Positions 14,286 through 21,039 of a stretch of DNA of 21,039 nucleotides are shown here, in pieces (positions within the stretch are counted from its first letter, which is position 1; every line of letters begins with the position of its first letter). The notes below the pieces were generated by a model, which made no database searches, was not told where the DNA came from, and was given only the letters and a program-made list of their open reading frames with translations. The DNA is taken from the NCBI GenBank assembly GCA_902495525.1, contig CABUXL010000028.1, positions 1 through 21,039 on the forward strand, written 5' to 3'. The translations under genes and the position numbers were made by a program. This DNA comes from an uncultured Collinsella sp. GTDB lineage: Bacteria > Actinomycetota > Coriobacteriia > Coriobacteriales > Coriobacteriaceae.

Positions 14286-15252
14286 ACTTACCGTTCCCGA
14301 GGGAATTGATCCCTCGTGCGTTTTGGGCGCCGGCGACGGCGTCCTTCGTGCGCTCGAGAGCTTGGTTCGCGCCCATGTGGTCGCCCGTGGCGATAGCATC
14401 GCCGTGAGCGGTGACCCGGATGAGGTCGAACTCGTGGCGCGTTTTTTCGAACATGCTTTTCGCGAGGCGGCCGCCGGGCGCACGCTGTCTGCCGACGATG
14501 TCTCTCGCTGCCTGGCCGTCTTGCGCGACGGTGAGCACGAGGCTACGTCGCTTCGCGATGACATGCTGCTTTCGTATCGCGGCCGCGTCATTCGTCCCAA
14601 GACGCTCGGGCAAAAGCGCTACGTGGATGCCATTCGCTCGCATACCATCACCTTTGGCTTGGGTCCAGCCGGTACCGGTAAGACCTATCTGGCCATGGCG
14701 CTCGCCGTTGCCGCGCTCAAGCGTCACGAGGTGGGCCGTTTGATCTTGACGCGTCCGGTTGTCGAGGCGGGGGAGAATCTGGGCTTTTTGCCCGGTACTC
14801 TTGAGGAAAAGATCGATCCCTACATGCGTCCGCTCTACGACGCCCTTTTTGACATGATGGATCGCGAGCGCACCGATGAGCTTATGGAGCGCGGCGTGAT
14901 CGAGATCGCCCCGCTTGCCTACATGCGCGGCCGCACGCTGAGCGATGCCTTCGTGGTGCTCGACGAGGCGCAAAATACCACGCCCGAGCAGATGAAGATG
15001 TTCCTGACGCGCTTGGGCTTTAACTCTAAGTTCGTGATTACCGGCGACCTGAGCCAGCGTGACCTGGTGGGTCGTCGTGGTGGCTTGACGGATGTCGAGA
15101 AGATTTTGGGCCGTGTCGACGATGTCGCATTTTCGCACCTCGAGCGCGCCGACGTGGTGCGCCATGCCTTGGTGGGACGTATCGTCGAGGCATACGACAC
15201 TTATGATGACGTGCGCGAGCAGCGCCCGCGCGACCGAAAGGAGTCCCGTTGA
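14266..15252 (+). CDS. phoH: PhoH-like ATPase
   Basis: A 328-residue protein of the PhoH family. The N-terminal part (about 1-105) is a small domain of the type preceding PhoH ATPase domains. The ATPase core carries Walker A GPAGTGKTYLAMALAV (from about residue 133), LTRPVVEAGENLGFLPG, and Walker B VVLDEAQN (D233, E234) followed by KFVITGDLSQRDL. The biochemical role is unsettled; in many bacteria phoH is paired with ybeY and linked to RNA metabolism. I chose the ATG at 14266, inside the end of mtaB. AGGGAGG (14256-14262) is only three bases upstream, so the exact start is slightly uncertain; another in-frame ATG lies at 14248. The TGA overlaps the ybeY start codon, so these genes are translationally coupled. 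Confidence 0.9.
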   Translation: MEASKIRLTVPEGIDPSCVLGAGDGVLRALESLVRAHVVARGDSIAVSGDPDEVELVARFFEHAFREAAAGRTLSADDVSRCLAVLRDGEHEATSLRDDMLLSYRGRVIRPKTLGQKRYVDAIRSHTITFGLGPAGTGKTYLAMALAVAALKRHEVGRLILTRPVVEAGENLGFLPGTLEEKIDPYMRPLYDALFDMMDRERTDELMERGVIEIAPLAYMRGRTLSDAFVVLDEAQNTTPEQMKMFLTRLGFNSKFVITGDLSQRDLVGRRGGLTDVEKILGRVDDVAFSHLERADVVRHALVGRIVEAYDTYDDVREQRPRDRKESR

Positions 15253-15758
15253 GTGTATTGATCAGCAACGATGCCGAGCTCGATACGCTGCTCGATGCGC
15301 AGGAGGTGGAGCACATCTGCGAGGTCGTGCTTGCCGCCGAGGGCGTTGAGCGTGAAGTCGAGATTTCCCTTTCGTATGTCGACGAGGACGAGATGCACGA
15401 GCTCAACCACGAGTGGCGCGGTATCGACCGCACCACCGATGTGCTCTCGTTTGAGTGCGATTCGGCCTTTGACGAGGATATTCCCGCCGATGAGACGCTC
15501 GAGCTCGGCGATATCATCTTGGCCCCGCAGGTTATTTCCCGTCAGGCCCCTGGTTTTGGCAATAGCCCTGCTGACGAGTGCCGTCTGATGCTCGTACACG
15601 GCATGCTGCACCTGCTGGGCTATGACCATATCGAGGACGACGAGGCCGAGGTCATGGAGGCCCGCGAGGACGCCATCCTGCGCGATTTGGCGCTCGAGCG
15701 CGGCGAGGACCCCAAGCTAGTCCACGTCGGCCCCATCACCAACCACGCCCACGACTAG
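15249..15758 (+). CDS. ybeY: Endoribonuclease/rRNA maturation factor YbeY
   Basis: A 169-residue UPF0054 protein. The zinc motif HGMLHLLGYDH is at 117-127 (H117, H121, H127), preceded by the usual WRGIDRTTDVLSFE segment and LGDIILAP. YbeY is a single-strand endoribonuclease involved in 16S rRNA 3' end maturation and ribosome quality control. The start is TTG at 15249, overlapping the phoH TGA. GAAAGGAG (15236-15243) lies five bases upstream, which decides this rare start. The GTG at 15253 is out of frame and quickly hits a stop. dgkA starts nine bases after its stop, and era follows. Confidence 0.93.
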   Translation: MSVLISNDAELDTLLDAQEVEHICEVVLAAEGVEREVEISLSYVDEDEMHELNHEWRGIDRTTDVLSFECDSAFDEDIPADETLELGDIILAPQVISRQAPGFGNSPADECRLMLVHGMLHLLGYDHIEDDEAEVMEAREDAILRDLALERGEDPKLVHVGPITNHAHD

Positions 15759-15767
15759 GAGCCGTCT

Positions 15768-16145
15768 ATGATTCCCGGATCGAACAAGGACCATCCGTCC
15801 TTCTTAAAGTCGTTTTCTTACGCTATGGAGGGCTTCGTCACCGCCGTCAAGACCGAGCGCAACATTAAGGTCATGCTCGTGGCGGGCGTGTGCACCGTCA
15901 TTGCCGGCTGCATCGTGGGGCTCGACATTGCCGAGTGGGCCACGATTATCATCTGTTGCGGCCTGGTGATCCACGGCGAGCTTTGCAATACCGCCATGGA
16001 GGCCATCGTCGACCTGGCGACCCAGGAGCTCCATCCGCTGGCCAAGCGTGCGAAGGACATCGCCGCCGCCTCCGTATACGTTCTTTCCATCACCGCCGCG
16101 ATTGTGGGCTTGCTGGTATTTGCCCACGCGCTCGGCTTTATTTAG
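15768..16145 (+). CDS. dgkA: Diacylglycerol/undecaprenol kinase family membrane protein
   Basis: A 125-residue small membrane kinase. Hydrophobic segments lie at about 33-52, 56-70 and 99-123. The family signature GELCNTAMEAIVDLATQ (E71, N74, E78, D82) is followed by KRAKDIAAASV. Gram-positive members phosphorylate undecaprenol, recycling the lipid carrier for cell wall synthesis, whereas the proteobacterial DgkA uses diacylglycerol. The sequence type and the ybeY-dgkA-era context favour the undecaprenol kinase role, by inference. The ATG at 15768 has AGGAG shortly upstream, and the opening FLKSFSYAMEGFVTAVKTERN matches the family start. Confidence 0.9.
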   Translation: MIPGSNKDHPSFLKSFSYAMEGFVTAVKTERNIKVMLVAGVCTVIAGCIVGLDIAEWATIIICCGLVIHGELCNTAMEAIVDLATQELHPLAKRAKDIAAASVYVLSITAAIVGLLVFAHALGFI

Positions 16146-16157
16146 AAAGGGATTCCC

Positions 16158-17225
16158 ATGTCCGACAATATGCAGCCTGCCGATGAGATTTTGGACGACG
16201 AGTCCCTGGACGCGGTGGATACCGAGGAGCTCGAGGATGTCGAGGAGTTCGACCCGTTTGAGGGTATGAGCGACGAGGAACTCGACGCCCTGTGCGACGA
16301 GGACGACAACCTCGCGGGCTTTGGTGACGTTGAGCCCGGTTTCCGCAGCGGCTTTGTGGCCCTGGTCGGTCGTCCCAACGCTGGCAAGTCTACGCTGCTT
16401 AATGCCTGCTATGGCAAAAAGGTCGCCATCACCTCGCCGGTGGCCCAGACGACCCGCCGCCGCATGCGCGCCGTCGTCAACCGCCCCGGCTACCAGCTGG
16501 TCTTTGTCGATACTCCCGGTATTCATAAGCCCAAGGACGGCTTGGGATCCGAGCTCAACAAGAGCGCGTTGTTCGAGCTGAACGATGTTGATGTTGTCGC
16601 GTTTTTGATTGATGCCACCAAACCGATCGGCAGGGGAGACGCCTGGGTTGCCGAGCGCGTCAAGAACGCTCGTTCCAAGAAGGTCCTGGTGCTCACCAAG
16701 GCCGATGAGGCCGACCCCGCACAGGTCATGGAGCAGCTTAAGGCAGCCCACGAACTCATGGAATATGACGACGAGATCGTGACGTCGTCGGTCAAGAACT
16801 TCAATGTCGATGCATTTATCGAGACCGTTGCGCACTTTTTGCCTGAGGGTCCGCGTTGGTTCCCCGAGGACATGGGTACCGACGCTTCCGATGAGACGCT
16901 CGTTGCCGAGTTTGTGCGCGAGAAGGTCTTGCGCCGCACCCGTGATGAGATTCCGCACTCCGTTGGCGTGATCTGCGATGCGCTCGAGCAGACCAAGAAG
17001 GTGCTGCGCGTGCACGCCACCATTTACGTCGAGCGCGAGGGCCAAAAGGGCATCATCGTCGGTAAGGGCGGCGAGATGATCAAGCATATCGGTATCGACG
17101 CCCGTCGCGATCTTGAGCGCATCTTTGGCACGCAGGTCTTTTTGGAGCTGGACGTGAAGGTCAAGGCCGGCTGGCGTGACGACGAGGCCCAGATTCGCCG
17201 CTTTGGCTACAACGCCGAGGACTAA
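16158..17225 (+). CDS. era: GTPase Era with acidic N-terminal extension
   Basis: A 355-residue Era, longer than the usual roughly 300. Residues 1-60 are a non-family extension with 26 Asp/Glu and no Lys, Arg or His. The GTPase follows: G1 GRPNAGKS (71-78), G2 region QTTRRR (97-102), G3 DTPG (118-121) and G4 TKAD (180-183; most Era have NKxD). The C-terminal KH domain carries GIIVGKGGEMIKHIG (288-302) and ends with FGYNAED. Era binds the 3' end of 16S rRNA and guides 30S assembly. The ATG at 16158 has AGAAAGGG upstream. An internal ATG (M37) also lies in the acidic stretch but has no evident ribosome site. It sits between dgkA and recO, the usual arrangement. Confidence 0.95.
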   Translation: MSDNMQPADEILDDESLDAVDTEELEDVEEFDPFEGMSDEELDALCDEDDNLAGFGDVEPGFRSGFVALVGRPNAGKSTLLNACYGKKVAITSPVAQTTRRRMRAVVNRPGYQLVFVDTPGIHKPKDGLGSELNKSALFELNDVDVVAFLIDATKPIGRGDAWVAERVKNARSKKVLVLTKADEADPAQVMEQLKAAHELMEYDDEIVTSSVKNFNVDAFIETVAHFLPEGPRWFPEDMGTDASDETLVAEFVREKVLRRTRDEIPHSVGVICDALEQTKKVLRVHATIYVEREGQKGIIVGKGGEMIKHIGIDARRDLERIFGTQVFLELDVKVKAGWRDDEAQIRRFGYNAED

Positions 17226-17240
17226 GGACGCGCGGCGCGC

Positions 17241-17990
17241 ATGGCAGGCTCCCGGACATATCGCACCAAGGTGCTCGTCCTCGACAAGACGAAGCTCAAA
17301 GAGACCGACCTGATCTTGACGATGCTTGACGAGCGGGGACGGCAGGTTCGTGCCGTGGCAAAGGGCGCCCGCAAACCCGGCGGACGCCTGGCTGCGCGCT
17401 GCGAGCTGTTCTGTACGGTCGATATGCTGCTCGCACATGGACGGTCACTCGACGTGGTTTCTCAGGCCGAGCTTATGGAGGCGCCGCTCGGCGCTGCGCC
17501 CGATTACGAGACGACCTGCGCCGCAAGCGCGATCGCCGAGGTCGCGCGCGTGTGCTCGTTCGAGGACGCCGAGGACCCGTTTACCTTTGCCATAACGCAG
17601 CGAGCGCTTGCCCTGGTGGGCAGCGGGCTTGACACGGCACATATGGACCTACTTGTGGCGGCATATGTCTTTAAGCTGCTATCGCACGTTGGCTATCGTC
17701 CCGATTTTTCGGCCTGTGTGCTGTGCGGAGACCCCATGCTGTCGTATTTTTCAGCCCAGGCGGGCGGTCTCATGTGCGGGTCGTGCGCGTCGAGCGTTCC
17801 AGGTGCCGAACTGGTGTCGACCGGTGAGGTCGCATGGCTGCGCGCCCTCATGTCCATGACCTTCGATGCGCTCATGGCCGAGCGAATCGACCCGCATACG
17901 GCGGCATTCCTGCTCGGGCTTTCGCATGTTTGGGCTGCGACGCACACCGATCAGCGCCTCCGCGCGATGGAATTCATGTTGGGTCGGTGA
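17241..17990 (+). CDS. recO: DNA repair protein RecO
   Basis: A 249-residue protein. Residues about 5-80 are the N-terminal OB fold (TYRTKVLVLDKTKLKETDLI, then RAVAKGARKP), followed by a helical domain with a four-cysteine zinc site (C159, C162 in CVLCGD; C179, C182 in CGSC). RecO anneals single strands and helps load RecA with RecR in recombinational repair. The gene starts 15 bases after era at ATG 17241. AAGGA at 17224-17228 is a little far, so expression may rely on coupling. Sequence and length are ordinary. It closes the mtaB-recO operon; no clear terminator follows before rpsO. Confidence 0.93.
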   Translation: MAGSRTYRTKVLVLDKTKLKETDLILTMLDERGRQVRAVAKGARKPGGRLAARCELFCTVDMLLAHGRSLDVVSQAELMEAPLGAAPDYETTCAASAIAEVARVCSFEDAEDPFTFAITQRALALVGSGLDTAHMDLLVAAYVFKLLSHVGYRPDFSACVLCGDPMLSYFSAQAGGLMCGSCASSVPGAELVSTGEVAWLRALMSMTFDALMAERIDPHTAAFLLGLSHVWAATHTDQRLRAMEFMLGR

Positions 17991-18014
17991 TGATGCGCAG
18001 GCGCGGGCTGCTTG

Positions 18015-18023
18015 TGGTAACAT
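18015..18023 (+). promoter_or_regulatory. Extended -10 promoter for rpsO
   Basis: TGGTAACAT forms an extended -10 element (TG-N-TAACAT). Transcription would begin near 18030, giving a leader of about 100 bases before the rpsO ATG. No matching -35 is apparent. Confidence 0.45.
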
Positions 18024-18029
18024 ACCGAC

Positions 18030-18128
18030 CTGTTGGTACCTCGACCTTGGTTGTTCGCTCCACCGGCGGCTTCCCAGTCCGAGGCGAATCGAGTCGCCCG
18101 TGGGCGACGCAAAACGAAAGGTGAAACA
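18030..18128 (+). promoter_or_regulatory. Leader of rpsO, probable S15 autoregulatory region
   Basis: About 100 untranslated bases precede rpsO. GTCGCC (18093-18098) pairs with GGCGAC (18103-18108). The alternative GCGA (18085-18088) with TCGC (18094-18097), and CTCGA (18040-18044) with TCGAG (18089-18093), compete with it. Several bacterial phyla use S15-binding leader RNAs; whether this one mimics the rRNA site cannot be told by eye. Confidence 0.35.
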
Positions 18129-18407
18129 ATGACTGTTTCCAAAGAGCGCAAGGCGGAGCTGACTGCCCAGTTCGGTAACACCCCGGTCGACACCGGCAAC
18201 CCCAAGGTTCAGGTCGCCATCCTGTCCGAGCGCATCAAGGAGCTGACCGAGCACATGAAGTCCCACCAGAAGGACTTCCACACCCGTCGTGGCCTGCTCA
18301 TGCTCGTCGGCCGTCGTCGTCGTCTTCTCTCCTACATCAAGAAGAACGACATCGTCGAGTACCGTGAGCTCATCAAGGCTCTGGGCATCCGCGACAACAT
18401 CCAGTAG
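18129..18407 (+). CDS. rpsO: 30S ribosomal protein S15
   Basis: A 92-residue S15. MTVSKERKAELTAQFG opens the protein, followed by DTGNPKVQVAILSERI, LTEHMKSHQKDFHTRRGLL, MLVGRRRRLLSYIKK and YRELIKALGIRDN, the family pattern throughout. S15 is an early binder of 16S rRNA at the central three-way junction. The ATG at 18129 has GAAAGGTGA upstream. Codon use is strongly biased to C-ending codons, as expected for a highly expressed gene. It is followed by a terminator and then pnp, the conserved rpsO-pnp pair. Confidence 0.97.
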   Translation: MTVSKERKAELTAQFGNTPVDTGNPKVQVAILSERIKELTEHMKSHQKDFHTRRGLLMLVGRRRRLLSYIKKNDIVEYRELIKALGIRDNIQ

Positions 18408-18421
18408 GATTTGTACATGCT

Positions 18422-18453
18422 AAGAGCGTCCTGCGCAGCGGGGCGCTCTTTTT
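18422..18453 (+). terminator. Rho-independent terminator after rpsO
   Basis: A 10-bp stem with one G-U pair (18422-18431 with 18441-18450) around a nine-base loop, with a T-run at 18449-18453. It probably ends most rpsO transcripts, with readthrough or a separate promoter serving pnp. Confidence 0.85.
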
Positions 18454-18485
18454 GTGTAAGGGCGCGAACAATCACGCTCTGAAGC

Positions 18486-18543
18486 GTGGCGGGGGCAGGG
18501 GGCCCGCGTCACATGAGAAGCCCGCAGACAAGGGGTCTGCGGG
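18486..18543 (+). promoter_or_regulatory. Two hairpins in the pnp leader
   Basis: The first hairpin pairs 18486-18496 with 18502-18512 (one G-U pair and one mismatch). The second is a perfect 9-bp stem, 18521-18529 with 18535-18543, ending three bases before the pnp ribosome site AAGGAG at 18547-18552. In Escherichia coli a leader stem is cut by RNase III and then used by PNPase to repress its own mRNA. A similar control is plausible here but not shown. Confidence 0.5.
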
Positions 18544-18556
18544 GTTAAGGAGAACA

Positions 18557-20803
18557 ATGACACTCGTATCCAAGACCTTTGAGCTGTACGGCAAGACCTA
18601 CACCTTTGAGTCGGGCGAGCTTGCCAAGCAGGCCACCGGCGCCTGCCTGGTCAAGCAGGGCGACACCACGATGCTCGACACCGTGGTCGTCTCCAAGGAG
18701 CGCAAGAACTACGACTTCTTCCCGCTGACCGTCGACTTCAACGAGAAGATGTACGCAGCCGGCCGCATCCCGGGTGGCTACCTCAAGCGTGAGGGTCGTC
18801 CCAGCGAGAAGGCCACGCTCACGGCCCGCATGATCGATCGCCCGATTCGCCCGAGCTTCCCGGATGGCTTCCGCAACGAGGTGCACATCGTCGCCACCTC
18901 GCTCGTCGCCGACCAGGTCAACCCCTTCGATGTCATCAACGTCATGGGTGCATCCCTGGCCATGACGCTTGGCGGCGTGCCCTTCGAGGGCCCGCTTGCC
19001 TGCGTGCGCATCGGCCGTAACGTGGAGACAGGCGAGTTTATCGTCAACCCCACCTACGAGGAGCGCGAGAACTCCGATCTGGACCTGGAGCTGGGCGGAT
19101 CCGCCGACTTCATCTCGATGGTCGAGGCCGGCGCCGAGGAGATCTCCGAGGACGACATGCTCGCCGCCATGAAGTTTGGCCAGGAGGCCCTTGCCGCTTT
19201 CTGCCAGGCTCAGGACGAGTTCGTCGCCGAGTGGGAGCAGGTTAACGGCCCCATCGTCAAGAAGGAGTACCCGCTCGACCAGCCCGTCGAGGAGGTCCAG
19301 GAGCGCATCTTCGCCCACTACGACGAGATGGCAGCCGCCCTTCGCGACGCCGACAAGCTCTCCCGTATCGGTAAGGTCGAGGCTCTGAAGGAGTCCATCC
19401 GCGCCGAGTTCACCGAGGAGGAGCAGGCCGCTTGGGAGCGCGAGATCCCCGTGGCGCTCAAGAAGCTCGAGAAGAAGGCCATGCGCACCATGGTCGTTGA
19501 GACCGGCGAGCGCGTCGACGGCCGTGCCGCCGATGAGATCCGCCCCATCATGGTGAAGGACAACTACCTGCCGCTCGTTCACGGCTCCGGCCTGTTCCAG
19601 CGTGGCCAGACCCAGGTGCTCTCCGTCCTGTCGCTCGGCATGCTCAACGAGGGCCAGCGTCTGGATACCATCGAGCCTACCGAGGGCAAGCGCTACATGC
19701 ACCACTACAACTTCCCGCCGTTCTGCACCGGTGAGACCGGCCGCATGGGTAGCCCCAAGCGCCGCGAGATCGGTCATGGCAACCTGGCCGAGCGCGCTCT
19801 GCTTCCGGTGCTTCCCGACGAGAACGAGTTCCCCTACGCCATCCGCGTCGTCTCCGAGGTCATGGAGTCCAACGGCTCCTCTTCGATGGCTTCGACCTGC
19901 GGCTCCACGCTCGCCCTTATGGACGGCGGCGTGCCCATTAAGCGCCCGGTCTCCGGTATCGCCATGGGCCTGATCCAGGAGGAGGGCAAGACCGTGGTCC
20001 TGTCCGACATCCAGGGTCTCGAGGACTTCCTGGGCGACATGGACTTTAAGGTCACCGGCACCACCGAGGGCATCACCGCCCTGCAGATGGACAACAAGGC
20101 TACCGGCCTCACCTTCGACATCCTGGCCCGCGCTCTGCAGCAGGCCAAGGAGGGTCGCGCCTTCATCCTGCAGAAGATGCTCGATGTGATCCCCGAGCCG
20201 CGCCACACCACGCGCAGCACCGCTCCGCGCATCGTTTCCATCCAGGTTCCGACCGACAAGATCCGCGACGTCATCGGTTCCGGCGGTAAGGTCATCCGCG
20301 GTATCCAGGACGAGACCGGCGCCTCGGTCGACATCCAGGAGGACGGCACCGTCTTTGTCGGCGGCACCGGCGAGTCCGTCGACCAGGCCGTCGAGCGCAT
20401 CAAGCTCATCATCAAGGTTCCCGAGTCGGGCGAGGAGTACACCGGTCGCGTGGTCTCCATCCAGCCCTTCGGCGCCTTCGTCAACCTGCTGCCCGGTAAG
20501 GACGGCCTGCTGCATATCTCCCGCGTTGCCAAGGGTCGCGTGGAGAAGGTCGAGGACGTCCTCAACGTGGGCGACGAGGTCAAGGTCGTCGTCATCGAGG
20601 TCGACGATCGTGGCAAGATTTCGCTCGATCGTCTGGACAAGCCCGAGGCCCCGGCTCGTGCCGAGGGTGCCTCCGAGGGCGACGGCGAGCACTTCCAGCG
20701 CCGTGAGCGTCCGCGTCGCGAGCGCTCTGAGCGCAGCGACCGTCCGCGTCGTCCCGGCGACAACGGAGGCCGCAAGCCCCGCCGTCACCACGACGCCGAG
20801 TAA
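18557..20803 (+). CDS. pnp: Polyribonucleotide nucleotidyltransferase (PNPase)
   Basis: A 748-residue PNPase with all domains. The first RNase PH-like domain runs from residue 1 (RIPGGYLKREGRPSEKA is typical), followed by the helical linker domain. The second RNase PH domain begins near GERVDGRAADEIRPI (about 315) and includes SSMASTCGSTLALMDGGVPI and the catalytic GDMDFKV (about 490-496). The KH domain is near residues 560-620 (GSGGKVIRG) and the S1 domain near 625-695 (GRVVSIQPFGAFVNL, DGLLHISR). A roughly 50-residue Arg-rich tail ends the protein. It degrades RNA 3' to 5' by phosphorolysis and can add tails. The ATG at 18557 follows AAGGAG by four bases; upstream in-frame codons run back through the leader hairpins and are not used. 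Confidence 0.97.
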   Translation: MTLVSKTFELYGKTYTFESGELAKQATGACLVKQGDTTMLDTVVVSKERKNYDFFPLTVDFNEKMYAAGRIPGGYLKREGRPSEKATLTARMIDRPIRPSFPDGFRNEVHIVATSLVADQVNPFDVINVMGASLAMTLGGVPFEGPLACVRIGRNVETGEFIVNPTYEERENSDLDLELGGSADFISMVEAGAEEISEDDMLAAMKFGQEALAAFCQAQDEFVAEWEQVNGPIVKKEYPLDQPVEEVQERIFAHYDEMAAALRDADKLSRIGKVEALKESIRAEFTEEEQAAWEREIPVALKKLEKKAMRTMVVETGERVDGRAADEIRPIMVKDNYLPLVHGSGLFQRGQTQVLSVLSLGMLNEGQRLDTIEPTEGKRYMHHYNFPPFCTGETGRMGSPKRREIGHGNLAERALLPVLPDENEFPYAIRVVSEVMESNGSSSMASTCGSTLALMDGGVPIKRPVSGIAMGLIQEEGKTVVLSDIQGLEDFLGDMDFKVTGTTEGITALQMDNKATGLTFDILARALQQAKEGRAFILQKMLDVIPEPRHTTRSTAPRIVSIQVPTDKIRDVIGSGGKVIRGIQDETGASVDIQEDGTVFVGGTGESVDQAVERIKLIIKVPESGEEYTGRVVSIQPFGAFVNLLPGKDGLLHISRVAKGRVEKVEDVLNVGDEVKVVVIEVDDRGKISLDRLDKPEAPARAEGASEGDGEHFQRRERPRRERSERSDRPRRPGDNGGRKPRRHHDAE

Positions 20804-20826
20804 AAGCTATACATAAGCAGCTCAAC

Positions 20827-20857
20827 AAGGGCGACTCCGGACAGGGGTCGCCCTTTT
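20827..20857 (+). terminator. Rho-independent terminator after pnp
   Basis: A perfect 9-bp stem (20827-20835 with 20847-20855) followed by TTTT at 20854-20857. Its 3' arm is also the start of the large inverted repeat that follows. Confidence 0.85.
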
Positions 20858-20997
20858 GCTATTCCCGGCGGGGTCCGCGGATAAAGTTTTCTGCTCTACA
20901 GTCCTGCTCACGACGGAGGCCACATTAAGTGGCCTCCTGTTCGTGCGGAACTCGCGATAAACTTTATCCGCGGACCCCGCCGGGAGTAGCAAAAGGG
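20851..20997. repeat. 147-base foldback element with 39-base arms and nested hairpin
   Basis: Bases 20851-20889 are the reverse complement of 20959-20997 with a single mismatch (T20862 opposite G20986, a G-U pair in RNA). Between them lies a second perfect inverted repeat, 20915-20923 with 20929-20937, extended outward by CACGA (20909-20913) pairing with TCGTG (20941-20945). The whole could form a long hairpin or cruciform. No open reading frame of note lies in it. No target-site duplication is visible at the edges, and the left arm overlaps the pnp terminator. It may be a dispersed palindromic repeat, a small non-autonomous element or a two-way terminator. The remaining 42 bases of the window show nothing recognisable. 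Confidence 0.8.
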
Positions 20998-21039
20998 CTG
21001 GTTGGTGCGGGTTTCGATTTTGTCAGACAGTCTATTCAG

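Noticed and set aside
11913..14600. Very long minus-strand open frame (895 codons) opposite dnaJ, mtaB and phoH
   Set aside because: It is a shadow of well-identified + strand genes, caused by GC-rich codon bias. Its translation is low-complexity (His/Gly/Ala/Arg-rich), matches no family I recognise, and spans several unrelated genes.
15804..17438. 544-codon minus-strand open frame opposite dgkA, era and recO
   Set aside because: It crosses several certain genes and shows no recognisable domain; it is best explained as a codon-bias shadow.
18452..18556. Upstream in-frame extension of pnp
   Set aside because: The translated extension is not PNPase-like and covers two leader hairpins, while AAGGAG sits correctly before the ATG at 18557.
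18545..20791. 748-codon minus-strand open frame opposite pnp
   Set aside because: It mirrors PNPase codons, is rich in Leu/Gly/Asp/Val without domain features, and has no ribosome site or independent support.
20890..20958. Integron attC-like site within the foldback
   Set aside because: The characteristic core sites (GTTRRRY and RYYYAAC) were not found in the right places, and the arms are far more perfect than attC sites.

Overview
The window is a piece of a high-GC chromosome (roughly 60% G+C by eye). The gene order and protein sequences look like a Coriobacteriia actinobacterium, most likely Collinsella or a close relative. That placement is inferred from gene order and protein character, not from a database search. 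All recognised genes are on the + strand. Almost every base is accounted for by housekeeping genes, and there is no gene-free stretch longer than about 240 bases. There are no tRNA or rRNA genes, CRISPR arrays, transposases or phage genes.

Layout. (1) 1-1776: end of gmk, then rpoZ and thiI, closed by a clear terminator. (2) 1777-4959: an AT-richer leader, then comEA and comEC, the DNA-uptake pair for natural transformation, overlapping by ATGA. (3) 4992-6471: holA (DNA polymerase III delta) and rpsT (S20), each with its own promoter-like site, then a terminator. (4) 6475-10591: lepA, dusB and hemW, tightly packed. (5) 10593-12983: two different DnaJ-family genes in tandem. The first keeps the J domain and zinc finger but ends in membrane segments; the second is a canonical DnaJ. 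(6) 12993-17990: mtaB, phoH, ybeY, dgkA, era and recO, an overlapping or tightly spaced operon for tRNA modification, rRNA maturation, ribosome assembly, lipid-carrier phosphorylation and recombinational repair. (7) 18015-20857: rpsO and pnp with structured leaders and terminators. (8) 20851-20997: a large foldback (inverted-repeat) element after pnp.

The genes mostly serve translation and RNA metabolism (rpsT, rpsO, lepA, era, ybeY, pnp, dusB, mtaB, thiI), protein folding (two J proteins), DNA metabolism (holA, recO, comEA/comEC), transcription (rpoZ), nucleotide synthesis (gmk) and haem trafficking (hemW). The order holA-rpsT-lepA-hemW-(heat shock)-mtaB-phoH-ybeY-dgkA-era-recO is the familiar Gram-positive arrangement. 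Here hrcA, grpE and dnaK are missing from the heat-shock slot and the membrane J protein stands in it.

I did not find a convincing new multi-gene system. The items most worth a second look are the membrane-ended DnaJ paralogue, the 39-base-arm foldback after pnp, the apparently leaderless lepA start beneath a promoter motif shared with dnaJ-type genes, the acidic N-terminal extension of Era, and the structured leaders of pnp, rpsO and rpsT.
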